Assembly (NCBI GenBank): GCA_905198295.1 | Contig: CAJKBW010000040.1 | Span: 1-26,368, forward strand | Reading direction: 5' to 3' | Length of the DNA stretch: 26,368 nt | Source of the DNA: an uncultured Oscillospiraceae bacterium | GTDB taxonomy: Bacteria; Bacillota; Clostridia; Oscillospirales; Acutalibacteraceae | Part shown: positions 5,992 through 14,853 of the stretch, one piece after another | Position numbering within the stretch: position 1 is the first letter of the stretch | Layout: every line of letters starts with the position of its first letter | Position numbers and translations under genes: made by a program | Notes under the pieces: model-generated | What the model was told of the DNA's origin: nothing | The model's database searches: none | The model's input: only the letters and a program-made list of their open reading frames with translations

Positions 5992-7224
5992 ATGAAACGG
6001 CAGATGCTGTGTATTTTGCTGATTCTCCTGTGCCTGTTGGCGGGCGGCTGTCTGCCGCAGGGGGAGCCTTCTGCATCCGGCGGTACGCCGCCGGTCAGCC
6101 ATCCGGCAGAATCGGGCGGCACTTTGCCGGCGGAGGATGGGGAGGAAATGCGGGCGGTCTGGCTGTCGTATGTGGAGCTCAATCGGCTATTGTCGGTGGA
6201 TACCGTGGAAGCGGTGCAGGCGGCACTTGACGAGGTGATGGACAACTGCGTGTCCTATGGGGTGAACGCGGTGATGTTCCATGTGCGCGCGAACAGCGAC
6301 GCCTATTATGCGTCTTCGCTGTTTGGACCCGCGGCGGCGGCCGCGCCGTGGCTGGACGCGGGCTTTGATCCGCTGGCGTATGCGGTGCAGGCGGCGCACA
6401 GCCGCGGTCTGGAGCTGCACGCCTGGGTTAATCCCTACCGCGTGGGAGCAAAAGAGGAGAACAAGCGCTGCGACGACGTATTTTCCCGGACGGTGGGGGA
6501 TGCCCCGGTGTGGTATTACGTGCCGTCCTCGGCATCGGTGCAGAAGCTGATCCTTGACGGCATCCGTGAGCTGCTCCGCTATGACATCGATGGGGTACAG
6601 TTTGACGATTATTTTTACCCCACCGGACTGATGTCGCCGCAGGCAGAGGCGTTCGAGGCGGAATGCACGGCTGCGGATGCGCAGGGGGTAGCGGAATGGC
6701 GCCGCTGTCAGGTGGACGCACTGGTCGCTTCGGTGTGTGCCGTGGTGCATCAGAAGGCGGGCTGTGTATTTGGCATCAGTCCTTCGTATGACCTCGCGAA
6801 AACGCGGGACAGCATGTATGCGGATGTGGGCCGGTGGATGGCACAGAAGGGTTATGTGGACTATATCTGTCCGCAGCTGTACGTCGGCTTTGAAAACACC
6901 TCCGCCGGCTTTGCCGAAGTATTGGAGACCTGGGCTGCGTACCCGCGCGACCCGTCGGTGAAGCTGTATATTGGCCTGGCTTTGTATAAAACCGGACTTG
7001 GCGACGATGCGTATGCCGGAGACGGCCGGAAGGAATGGAACGAAAACGGCGATATTATGAGCCGCTCGGTGCAGGCGGTGCGGGATAACCCGGCGTGCAG
7101 CGGCGTGATGCTTTACAGCTACTCGTTCTTTGATCCGGATATGGCGCGCAGCGGGCCGTATGATCGGGAAATGGCGCGGCAGGAGGCACAGGGGCTGATT
7201 GCCGCATTAAAAGCAGGAAGCTGA
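5992..7224 (+). CDS. GHL10-family glycosyl hydrolase-like lipoprotein
   Basis: This 410-residue protein has a lipoprotein signal ending in LLAGGC with Cys20 as the lipidation site, followed by a Ser/Gly/Pro-rich linker. From about residue 50 it is a GHL10 (DUF187) TIM-barrel: MRAVWLSYVELN, then LHAWVNPYR (about 142-150), IDGVQFDDYFYP with Asp205-Asp206, FGISPSYD and PQLYVGFENT. The family resembles glycoside hydrolases and is thought to act on cell-surface polysaccharide; the exact substrate is unknown. ATG at 5992 is chosen because AAGGA lies 6 bases upstream and the signal peptide begins there. It precedes a larger protein with a related N-terminal domain, so the two probably act together at the envelope. 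Confidence 0.88.
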   Translation: MKRQMLCILLILLCLLAGGCLPQGEPSASGGTPPVSHPAESGGTLPAEDGEEMRAVWLSYVELNRLLSVDTVEAVQAALDEVMDNCVSYGVNAVMFHVRANSDAYYASSLFGPAAAAAPWLDAGFDPLAYAVQAAHSRGLELHAWVNPYRVGAKEENKRCDDVFSRTVGDAPVWYYVPSSASVQKLILDGIRELLRYDIDGVQFDDYFYPTGLMSPQAEAFEAECTAADAQGVAEWRRCQVDALVASVCAVVHQKAGCVFGISPSYDLAKTRDSMYADVGRWMAQKGYVDYICPQLYVGFENTSAGFAEVLETWAAYPRDPSVKLYIGLALYKTGLGDDAYAGDGRKEWNENGDIMSRSVQAVRDNPACSGVMLYSYSFFDPDMARSGPYDREMARQEAQGLIAALKAGS

Positions 7225-7278
7225 ACAGAGGGAAAGCCGCAGGGCCTCCCGGTGACAGGAAAAAGGAATGGAAACGAT

Positions 7279-10200
7279 ATGGCAAAGCATGTGAAAAAAC
7301 GGACGGTCAGCCACGCGCGTAAAAAGTCGGTACCGAAGGGCGTTATTATCGGTTCAAGTATAACTGCGGTCGTGGCGGTCCTGGCGGTGGTAACTATTCT
7401 GCTGCTGCAGAATGGGGTACTGGATATGGCGGTCAGCGCGGTTCGCTCACTTTTCGATGGGGCGGAATCCTCGTCGTCGGAACCGCTCGATCCCTCGTCG
7501 GGCGCAGCGCCGCAGCCGGATGACGTCAGCCGGCCGGAAAAGCCGTATGAACCGGTCCCGGAAATCCCCGGCAATTTCGCCCATCCGGATGAGATGCGCG
7601 GCGTGTGGCTGGCGGCGGGCGAGGATTATCTGACCGCCGAAACCGATACCGGTGATGAGGTCAAAGCGCAGATCGATGCGGCATTCGCCACCCTTCAGGA
7701 ATGGGGCTTCAATACGGTGATCCTGCCGCTTTCCTATAACGGGCAGGCATTGTATCCTTCCGTTTTACAGGAGACGGTTTCCCTGACCGCCGGCGACGGC
7801 ACGGTGTTTGATCCGCTGCAGTACATCGTTTCATGCGCGAAAACGGCGGGGATGTACACCTATGCGGTATTTGACCTGCATACAGGGGGCGAAAACGGAC
7901 TGGATCCCACTGTGGTCGCAGACCGGAAAAAACTGCATGCGCTCGCCGCCGAGGTGGCGCCGCTGTATGCGTTTGACGGCTTCCTGCTGGAAAATTACAG
8001 CTATGCGCCGGGGAAGACCGGCAGCTACGCTGCTTATATGGAGCAGGCGCCCGGCAGCGGTTTCGAGGTGTTTGTGCAGGAGAGCGTGGAAGCCGCGCTC
8101 ACGGAGGTAGTCCGTGCGTTTAAAGCAGTCAATAACGACTATTTTGTCGGCCTGCTCGCGAATGCGGTGTGGGCGCATCAGCGGGTGGATGAGCGCGGCT
8201 CGGCTACCGATGGGGTGTATGAGGAATACAGCGACGGCCATGCCGATTCCCGCGCCTTTGTGGAAGCGGGGCTCGTGGACTTTGTGATGGTCAAGGATTA
8301 CTATTCCACCGACCACGCGACCGCAAACTTTACGAATATCCTGCGCTGGTGGTCGACGCTGTGCGGCGAGGCCAATGTGCCGCTGTATATCGCGCACGCC
8401 GCAAACCGGGCCGGTGAGGACAGTGCTGGCTGGTCTTCGCCCAGCCAGCTGTCGCTGCAGCTGCTCACTTGCCGGGACTATGGCTCCTGGAAGGGCAGTG
8501 TCTTCTATACGCTGTCGGCGCTCAAAAAGAATCCCGACGGCAGCACCGACGCTTTGCTCAAGGCTTTTGACGGCACCCTGATGAGCGAGTATATCACCGA
8601 TAAGCTGGAGGTCACCAATCCTTCCGGCACCAATTATACCACCATCGAATCGAAGATGATTCTGCAGGGCAGTGCTGACCCGAACTTTCCGCTGCTTATG
8701 AATGGTACGGAGATCGCGCTGACTGAGCTCGGCGGTTTTGATATCCCGGTTACCCTGTCCCCGGGGCGCAATACGTTTACCTTTGAACATAAGGGGGAAA
8801 CGGTCACTTATGTCGTCACCTATAAGGTGACGGTCATCAAGGAGATCGAGCCGACCGAAAATATGACAGTGGCCGGCGGTTCGACCCTCGCTGTCAGTGC
8901 AATCATCCGCAAGGGAGCCTCGGCTTATGTGTCTTTTAACGGCACCCGGTATGATATGACCTCATCACCGCTGCAGGGGGATGAGGCAGGAATGGCGGAG
9001 TATTCCGATTTTGAACGGTATACAGCGGATATCCCGCTGCCCGACGGTAAGGTAGGGCAGACGCAGGCACTGGGCGCCTTTCAGGTGTACGCCGCTTATA
9101 ACGGCTTGGAGGAGAGCCAGACGGGCGGTACGGTGACGATCGAAGCAAAACCGCAGGAGGTGCTTCCGCCGGTAGACCTGCCGGGTATCGGTGACCTGAA
9201 TCCTCCGGATCCGTCGGTGGGCGGCAGCGTGCTGGCGAACGGACAGCTGGTGGAAATCACCAATAATTACGCGGAAACTTTCAATACTGCGCCGCCGGTG
9301 GAGGATTATTCCCGGCCGACAAACGCCTATTTGTCGAAAGGCACCACCGATTATCTGGCCGGTACGTATTATCTGGGCAGCACGAAATATTATCAACTCG
9401 GCTCCGGCATCCGGATTTATGCAAAAGATGCACGGCTGGGCGGTAGCGCAGATTTCACCGCCAACACGGCCAGTGTGAACGATGTGACGGTTGGGGCAAC
9501 CCATACCACCATGCAGTTCGGTTTTTCCTGGCGTGTGCCATATAATGTGCAGCTGCTGCCGCAGAGCTACCGGGATACCTCTTCGAGCCATCAGCCCAGC
9601 TATGCAATCACCGAGCAGACCACCGAGTATGTAGAAATCACTTTTTATTACACTACCGCTGTCAGCGGCACGCCGGATGTATCGGGCAGCCCGCTGTTCA
9701 GCAGAGCGGAGTGGGAAAAGGGCGACAATAACAGCTATATCCTGCGTCTGCATCTGCGCAACAAAGGGCAGTTCTATGGCTATTCGGTGGTTTGGGATGC
9801 AGACAATAACCTAAACTTTGCTTTTAAATACCCGCCGAACGTGTCGGGTAACCCGTCGGACAAGCCGCTCCGAGGCGTGCGCATCTGTATCGATCCGGGG
9901 CATGGCGGAAACAGCTACGGCGCAGGCGTAACGATCAATGGTCAGCCGATCCGGGAGAAGGATCTGGCGCTGACCATCAGTCTGATGCTGCGGGATAAAC
10001 TGGTGGAAGCCGGAGCAAGTGTTACCATGTCGCGCACGGGGGATACCAATCCGTCAATGGATTCCCGCGTGGATATGGCCCGCAACAATGGTACCGATAT
10101 GCTGCTTAGTATCCATATCGACGGCGGCGGCGGTTCCGGCGGTTCGGTTCACTATTTCAATGAATATTCCTATGAAGCAGCCGGCATCCTCTGGGAAAAG

Positions 10201-10551
10201 ATGCATGAAGTTGAGAAAAAATATGGTATTGGCAATCGGGCAGAACCGGTGCACTGGAGCCCGTTCCAGCTCGCTCGCTGTCACGATACCACGGCCTTCC
10301 TGGTGGAGTGCGGCTTTATGGATAACTCCGCGGATCGGGAGGCTCTGCTCAACCCGGTGTATCAGAATCTGCTGACCACCGCCATGACCGATGGGATTAT
10401 TGAGTATTTCCAGTCGCGTCCGGTGCTTGCCGCGGCACAAAATACCTCCGTCCCCCTGTCGGCGCCGCAGCCTGCACCGGCTGCGCAGCCGGCGCTGCCG
10501 GCGGATTCCAGCGTGCCGGTTTATGGGCGGCGCCGGTCTGCCGCAGTATAA
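7279..10551 (+). CDS. Membrane-anchored GHL10-like / N-acetylmuramoyl-L-alanine amidase fusion
   Basis: This 1090-residue surface protein has a basic N-terminus, a membrane anchor at about 21-43, a Ser/Pro-rich linker, a GHL10-like barrel at about 105-440, beta-rich regions of roughly 400 residues, an Amidase_3 domain at about 865-1050 and a Pro/Ala-rich tail. The amidase cleaves the bond between muramic acid and the peptide stem. Its zinc ligands are all present: His875 (DPGHGG), Glu893 and His946 (SIHID), as is the catalytic Glu1010 (VECGF). The GHL10-like domain has lost the paired Asp of the family (LLENYSY near 235-241 instead of QFDDYFYP), so it may bind rather than cleave glycan. The beta region includes an Ig/cadherin-like stretch near 490-520. 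ATG 7279 is preferred over an upstream GTG. It lies 54 bases after the lipoprotein gene, likely in the same operon. Confidence 0.88.
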   Translation: MAKHVKKRTVSHARKKSVPKGVIIGSSITAVVAVLAVVTILLLQNGVLDMAVSAVRSLFDGAESSSSEPLDPSSGAAPQPDDVSRPEKPYEPVPEIPGNFAHPDEMRGVWLAAGEDYLTAETDTGDEVKAQIDAAFATLQEWGFNTVILPLSYNGQALYPSVLQETVSLTAGDGTVFDPLQYIVSCAKTAGMYTYAVFDLHTGGENGLDPTVVADRKKLHALAAEVAPLYAFDGFLLENYSYAPGKTGSYAAYMEQAPGSGFEVFVQESVEAALTEVVRAFKAVNNDYFVGLLANAVWAHQRVDERGSATDGVYEEYSDGHADSRAFVEAGLVDFVMVKDYYSTDHATANFTNILRWWSTLCGEANVPLYIAHAANRAGEDSAGWSSPSQLSLQLLTCRDYGSWKGSVFYTLSALKKNPDGSTDALLKAFDGTLMSEYITDKLEVTNPSGTNYTTIESKMILQGSADPNFPLLMNGTEIALTELGGFDIPVTLSPGRNTFTFEHKGETVTYVVTYKVTVIKEIEPTENMTVAGGSTLAVSAIIRKGASAYVSFNGTRYDMTSSPLQGDEAGMAEYSDFERYTADIPLPDGKVGQTQALGAFQVYAAYNGLEESQTGGTVTIEAKPQEVLPPVDLPGIGDLNPPDPSVGGSVLANGQLVEITNNYAETFNTAPPVEDYSRPTNAYLSKGTTDYLAGTYYLGSTKYYQLGSGIRIYAKDARLGGSADFTANTASVNDVTVGATHTTMQFGFSWRVPYNVQLLPQSYRDTSSSHQPSYAITEQTTEYVEITFYYTTAVSGTPDVSGSPLFSRAEWEKGDNNSYILRLHLRNKGQFYGYSVVWDADNNLNFAFKYPPNVSGNPSDKPLRGVRICIDPGHGGNSYGAGVTINGQPIREKDLALTISLMLRDKLVEAGASVTMSRTGDTNPSMDSRVDMARNNGTDMLLSIHIDGGGGSGGSVHYFNEYSYEAAGILWEKMHEVEKKYGIGNRAEPVHWSPFQLARCHDTTAFLVECGFMDNSADREALLNPVYQNLLTTAMTDGIIEYFQSRPVLAAAQNTSVPLSAPQPAPAAQPALPADSSVPVYGRRRSAAV

Positions 10552-10604
10552 AAGGCTGTTCGTACCGGATGTTCCGATTATCGCGGAAAGGAACGTGTAG
10601 GATT

Positions 10605-11450
10605 ATGACCTGGCGTGCACTGTTTGGTTCGATCGCCGGGCAGCTGTCAAAGGCGGGGTGTGAAGACCCCGCCTTTGACGCACGCTGCCTTCTGGAGGAC
10701 GTCGGCGGCGTGCCGCGCGGCCGTCTGGAGGCGTATTTCGGCAGGGAAGTGCCCGAAACCTCCGCCGTCGCGGTGCGCCGCGCGGCCGATGAGCGCGCGG
10801 CCGGCCGGCCGCTGCAGTATATTCTCGGCAGCTGGGACTTTCTCGATATGACGCTGTCGGTTGGGGAGGGGGTTCTGATCCCCCGTCCGGACACCGAATT
10901 GCTCTGTGAGACGGCGGCGGTCTGGCTGAAGCGTCTGCCGGCGGAAGATCACCGGGTGCTCGATCTGTGCGCCGGCACCGGCTGCGTCGGCCTTGGCATC
11001 GCCGGCTTGTGCCCGGATGCTGTGGTCACTGCGGTCGAACTGTCGCCGGAAGCGTTTGTCTATCTTGAGGAAAACTGCCGCCGCTATCCGGAGCGTCGGG
11101 TGACGCCGGTACGGGCCGACATGCTTGCCGATGCGGGCAAGATCCCCGGCAGCTTTGCCGCGCTTGTATCCAACCCGCCGTATATCCCGTCCGCTGATCT
11201 GTCCGGCCTGATGCGTGAAGTGCAGTATGAGCCTCGTATGGCGCTCGACGGCGGGGATGGTCTGCGTTTCTATCGCGCCATTGCGCGGGACTGGCTGCCA
11301 AAGGTCTGTGCGGGCGGACTGTGCGCGGTGGAGGTCGGAATCGGCCAGGCGGAGGAGGTCGCAGCACTGTTTGTTCAGAGCGGGCTGCATGCCGTACAAG
11401 TTTATCCGGATGCCGCTGGAATTGACCGTGTGGTTGCGGGAGAAAAATAG
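10605..11450 (+). CDS. prmC: Release factor N5-glutamine methyltransferase PrmC
   Basis: PrmC methylates the glutamine of the GGQ motif in peptide release factors RF1/RF2, using S-adenosylmethionine. The 281-residue protein has the helical N-terminal domain (1-75), the IPRPDTELL linker motif, the SAM-binding DLCAGTGCVGLGIA (about 122-135) and the catalytic NPPY at 190-193. ATG 10605 gives the normal family length; an AGGA lies unusually close to it, and a second GGAAAGGA lies about 13 bases upstream. In many clostridia prmC is next to prfA; here it follows a cell-wall amidase and precedes recA instead. A perfect 14-bp stem-loop sits inside codons 14-25. Confidence 0.95.
   Translation: MTWRALFGSIAGQLSKAGCEDPAFDARCLLEDVGGVPRGRLEAYFGREVPETSAVAVRRAADERAAGRPLQYILGSWDFLDMTLSVGEGVLIPRPDTELLCETAAVWLKRLPAEDHRVLDLCAGTGCVGLGIAGLCPDAVVTAVELSPEAFVYLEENCRRYPERRVTPVRADMLADAGKIPGSFAALVSNPPYIPSADLSGLMREVQYEPRMALDGGDGLRFYRAIARDWLPKVCAGGLCAVEVGIGQAEEVAALFVQSGLHAVQVYPDAAGIDRVVAGEK
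10646..10679 (+). other. Perfect 14-bp stem-loop inside the 5' end of prmC
   Basis: GTCAAAGGCGGGGT (10646-10659) is the exact reverse complement of ACCCCGCCTTTGAC (10666-10679), with a 6-base loop. It begins 41 bases after the start codon. There is no T tract, so it is not a standard terminator. It may affect translation, mRNA stability or protein binding. Confidence 0.7.
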
Positions 11451-11455
11451 GTGGA

Positions 11456-11467
11456 GAACACATGTTC
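11456..11467 (+). promoter_or_regulatory. LexA (SOS) box upstream of recA
   Basis: GAACACATGTTC fits the Gram-positive LexA consensus CGAACRNRYGTTCG at every central position and in the 3' flanking G. It lies 20 bases before the recA -35 element, which suggests SOS repression. Confidence 0.85.
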
Positions 11468-11486
11468 GATTTTTTCGGGAAAGTGG

Positions 11487-11515
11487 TTGCTTTTTCGCAG
11501 ATTGTCAGGTATAAT
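11487..11515 (+). promoter_or_regulatory. recA promoter
   Basis: TTGCTT (11487-11492), a 17-base spacer and TATAAT (11510-11515) form the promoter, about 110 bases before the start codon. Confidence 0.82.
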
Positions 11516-11625
11516 GAACCTGTTTATGGCAGAAAAAGCGCGGGAATGGAAAATGATCGTTTCGGCAGCGTGTTTTCTGCATTGACGGCCGTGCGCCGCG
11601 GGATGGTGACAGGAAAGGATGGAAG

Positions 11626-12783
11626 ATGATGGCGGAAGAGAGAAAAAAGGCGGCTGAGGAGAAAAAGGGCAGTAACGACAGCCGGAAAAAGGCTTTGGAA
11701 CTGGCACTGCAGCAGATAGAGAAAAATTTCGGCAAGGGTGCGGTAATGCGCCTGGGTCAGAATATGGGCATGAATGTGGAGAGCATTCCGACCGGTTCGA
11801 TGGCGCTGGATGCAGCGCTGGGCATCGGCGGGCTGCCCCGCGGCCGGATTGTGGAGATTTACGGCCCGGAATCCTCCGGTAAGACCACCCTCGCGCTGCA
11901 TGCGGTCGCGGAGGCGCAGAAGCGCGGCGGCGAAGCGGCGTTTATCGATGTCGAGCATGCGCTCGACCCGGTGTATGCCCGTGCGCTCGGCGTGGACGTA
12001 GACGCACTGCTTGTGTCGCAGCCGGATACCGGTGAGCAGGCGCTCGAAATTATGGAAGCGCTCATCCGTTCAGGTGCGGTGGATATTGTGGTGCTCGACT
12101 CGGTTGCGGCGCTGGTGCCGCGCGCGGAAATCGAGGGCGAGATGGGCGACAGCCATGTTGGCCTGCAGGCTCGCCTGATGTCGCAGGCGATGCGCAAGCT
12201 CGCGGGTGCGGTGTCCAAATCCAACTGTATCGCGATTTTCATCAACCAGCTCCGCCTGAAGGTCGGCGTGGTCTACGGCAACCCGGAGGTCACCGCCGGG
12301 GGCAACGCGCTGAAGTATTATGCGTCGGTACGCCTCGACGTGCGCCGTACCGAGACGCTTAAAGTGTCGGGAGAATCCATCGGCTCCCATACCCGTGTGC
12401 GGGTGGTGAAGAACAAGGTGGCGCCCCCCTTCAAGGAAGCAGAATTTGACGTGATGTACGGCGAAGGCATCTCGCATGAGAGTGAGCTGCTCGACCTTGC
12501 CGTCAAGCTGGATATTGTGCAGAAATCCGGCGCCTGGTTCTATTATAAGGAAGGTCGGCTTGGCCAGGGGCGTGACAAGGCAAAGGAATACCTGCGGGAA
12601 AATGCGGAAACGGCGCAGGAGATTGAGCAGCTTGTGCGCGAAGCGCTGCAGAGGGAAGCGCAGGCGCACGCTGCGCCCGTTCGTAAGCCGGCCGAAGCGC
12701 CGGTGGAAATCCCGATTGAATCGGCGGCAAAGGTGACCGCTGCGGCGGCAAAGGCATCGATTGATATTTCGGTGGATGACTGA
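11626..12783 (+). CDS. recA: Recombinase RecA
   Basis: RecA polymerises on single-stranded DNA, drives homologous strand exchange and stimulates LexA self-cleavage. The 385-residue protein has all hallmarks: the Walker A GPESSGKTT at 80-88, the Walker B region VDIVVLDSVAALVPR, the L1/L2 loops (EGEMGDSHVGLQARLMSQAM; INQLRLKVGVVYGNPEVTAG) and a C-terminal tail ending in acidic residues. The first of two adjacent ATG codons is used, with GGAAAGG 7 bases upstream. Expression is probably SOS-controlled through the LexA box and promoter just upstream. It heads a recA-recX-rimO-pgsA gene string. The tail has Ala/Pro- and Lys-rich low-complexity sequence not needed for the core. Confidence 0.98.
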   Translation: MMAEERKKAAEEKKGSNDSRKKALELALQQIEKNFGKGAVMRLGQNMGMNVESIPTGSMALDAALGIGGLPRGRIVEIYGPESSGKTTLALHAVAEAQKRGGEAAFIDVEHALDPVYARALGVDVDALLVSQPDTGEQALEIMEALIRSGAVDIVVLDSVAALVPRAEIEGEMGDSHVGLQARLMSQAMRKLAGAVSKSNCIAIFINQLRLKVGVVYGNPEVTAGGNALKYYASVRLDVRRTETLKVSGESIGSHTRVRVVKNKVAPPFKEAEFDVMYGEGISHESELLDLAVKLDIVQKSGAWFYYKEGRLGQGRDKAKEYLRENAETAQEIEQLVREALQREAQAHAAPVRKPAEAPVEIPIESAAKVTAAAAKASIDISVDD

Positions 12784-12834
12784 TAATCACTTGATGGTCA
12801 AATTTCCGGGCTTGCACAGAAAGGACTGGTCAGC

Positions 12835-13479
12835 GTGTTTATCACCGAGGTGCGGCCCCGGCGTGGCCGGCAGGTGCTGCTGGTGCTCGACGGGGAACCG
12901 GCAGTGACGGTGGACAGCCGCACCTTTGATGAGTCGCCCTATCGCGCCGGCGGCGTGATCGACGACGATCAGCTGCGGGAGCTGCTCGACCGGTCGGAGA
13001 AAAACCGCGCGCGGGAGAAGGCGTTGTACCTGCTGTCGATGCGGGATCACTCGCGCGGGGAGCTGGAGCGAAAGCTGCGCCGCACCGCGGGGGAACAAAC
13101 CGCCGCCGAGACGGCGGCACGTATGGAAGAGATCGGCCTTGTCAATGACGAGGCATATGCGACGCGGCTGGCGGGGGAGCTGGCCGCGCGGCGGTTTTAT
13201 CCGCGCCGGCGGATTCTGCAGGAGTTGCAGGAAAAGGGCGTGAGCCGTGCGCAGGCCGAAGCGGCTGCTGAAGCGGTGGACGGCGAGGACTGGGAGCGCG
13301 CGGCGCAGCTGTTGCGGCGGAAGTATGCCCACCGTCTGCGTACGCCGGACGATCGGCGCAGAACGATGGCGGCGCTGGGCCGCTATGGTTTTGGCGGCGA
13401 TGCGGTCCGCCGTGCACTCGATGCGGTGCGCGGCGAGGAACCGGACTGGTTTGCCGATGAGGACACGCCGGAGGAATAA
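12835..13479 (+). CDS. recX: Regulatory protein RecX
   Basis: RecX binds RecA filaments and limits their activity. The 214-residue protein shows the three-helix repeats of the family, including ALYLLSMRDHSRGELERKL (about 63-81) and EEIGLVNDEAYATRLA (about 97-112), and is rich in Arg and Glu. The start is GTG with AAAGGA 9 bases upstream. It is 51 bases after recA, the typical operon order, so it should be SOS co-induced. A weakly conserved N-terminal extension of about 60 residues is normal for Firmicutes RecX. Confidence 0.93.
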   Translation: MFITEVRPRRGRQVLLVLDGEPAVTVDSRTFDESPYRAGGVIDDDQLRELLDRSEKNRAREKALYLLSMRDHSRGELERKLRRTAGEQTAAETAARMEEIGLVNDEAYATRLAGELAARRFYPRRRILQELQEKGVSRAQAEAAAEAVDGEDWERAAQLLRRKYAHRLRTPDDRRRTMAALGRYGFGGDAVRRALDAVRGEEPDWFADEDTPEE

Positions 13480-13515
13480 AGCGGCGTCAAATACGATACG
13501 AATGGAATGAGCGCG

Positions 13516-14853
13516 ATGGCGATCAAGGTGGGCATGGTATCCCTGGGCTGCCCGAAAAATCAGATGGATGCAGAGCTGATGCTGGCGAAACTGCGTGCGG
13601 CGGGTTTCACCCTTACCCCGGAAAGCGGGCTGGCGGACGTGGTGATCGTCAACACCTGCGGTTTTATCGAGGATGCGAAAAAGGAAGCGATTGAAAATAT
13701 TCTGGAGTTTGCCCAGCTGAAAAAGGAAGGCCAGATCAAACGGATCATCGTCACCGGCTGCCTGGCGGAGCGCTACCGTGAGGAGCTCGCTGCGGAACTG
13801 CCGGAGTGCGACGCCGTGCTGGGACTGGGGGCAAACGGGGATATTGTGGCCGCCGTGCGGCAGGCGATGAACGGCAAAACGACCCTCAGCTTCCCGGATA
13901 AGGCCTGCTGGGAGCTCGACGGCGACCGGGTGCTGACTACTCCCGGTTTTTACGCTTATCTGCGCATCGGTGATGGCTGCGATAACCGCTGCGCTTACTG
14001 TGCCATCCCACTCATCCGCGGACGCATGCGGTCCCGGCGGATGGAGACGCTGGTGGAGGAAGCGCGGTGGCTGGCCAAAAAGGGCGTAAAGGAGCTGGTG
14101 CTCGTCGCGCAGGATACCACCCTGTACGGCAAGGATCTGTATGGCGAGCTTAAGTTGCCTGAGCTGCTCGACCGGCTTTGTGAGATTGAGGGACTGGAGT
14201 GGATCCGGCTGCTGTACTGCTATCCGGAACATATCACCGACCGCCTGCTGGATACCATCGCACGGCAGGAGAAGGTCGTCAACTATCTCGATGTGCCGAT
14301 CCAGCACTGCAGCGAAAGGGTGCTGCGGTCGATGCACCGGCCGGGCAGCCGGCAGACGCTCGGAAAGCTGTTCGCACATATTCGGGAGAAAGTGCCGGGC
14401 GTGGTGCTGCGTACTACTGTGATGACCGGCTTCCCCGGAGAAACCGAAGAAGATGTCACCGCGCTGTGTGAGTTTATGCAGGAGGTGCGTTTTGAGCGGC
14501 TGGGTTGTTTTGCCTTTTCGCCGGAGGAGGGGACCCCTGCGGCGGCGATGCCGGAACAGATTGAGGAAGAGGAGAAGCAGCGCCGGCGGGATATCGTGAT
14601 GGAAGAGCAAACCCGCATCACCGATGCTTGGATGCAGGCGCAGATCGGCAAAACCCTCGATGTTTTGGTTGAAAGCTTCGACCGTTATGCGGAATGCTGG
14701 TTCGGCCGCAGCCGCGCGGATGCGCCGGAGATTGACTGCAAGGTGTTTTTTGTTCCCGGTGAAGGCAGCCCGGCGCCGAAGCCCGGCGATATGGTGCGGG
14801 TGCGGATCACCGATATGCTGGACTGGGATCTGATGGGAGAGTTGTGTGAATGA
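13516..14853 (+). CDS. rimO: Ribosomal protein S12 methylthiotransferase RimO
   Basis: RimO is a radical-SAM enzyme that adds a methylthio group to the conserved aspartate of ribosomal protein S12. The 445-residue protein has the UPF0004 domain with cluster ligands Cys12 (SLGCPKN), Cys48 and Cys82. The radical-SAM motif CDNRCAYC has Cys155, Cys159 and Cys162, and a C-terminal TRAM domain starts near 375. SLGCPKN separates it from MiaB. ATG 13516 is chosen because it gives the family-typical N-terminus and a TGGAA 8 bases upstream; ATG 13507 would place that site against the start. Its stop overlaps the start of pgsA by four bases, indicating translational coupling. Confidence 0.95.
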   Translation: MAIKVGMVSLGCPKNQMDAELMLAKLRAAGFTLTPESGLADVVIVNTCGFIEDAKKEAIENILEFAQLKKEGQIKRIIVTGCLAERYREELAAELPECDAVLGLGANGDIVAAVRQAMNGKTTLSFPDKACWELDGDRVLTTPGFYAYLRIGDGCDNRCAYCAIPLIRGRMRSRRMETLVEEARWLAKKGVKELVLVAQDTTLYGKDLYGELKLPELLDRLCEIEGLEWIRLLYCYPEHITDRLLDTIARQEKVVNYLDVPIQHCSERVLRSMHRPGSRQTLGKLFAHIREKVPGVVLRTTVMTGFPGETEEDVTALCEFMQEVRFERLGCFAFSPEEGTPAAAMPEQIEEEEKQRRRDIVMEEQTRITDAWMQAQIGKTLDVLVESFDRYAECWFGRSRADAPEIDCKVFFVPGEGSPAPKPGDMVRVRITDMLDWDLMGELCE

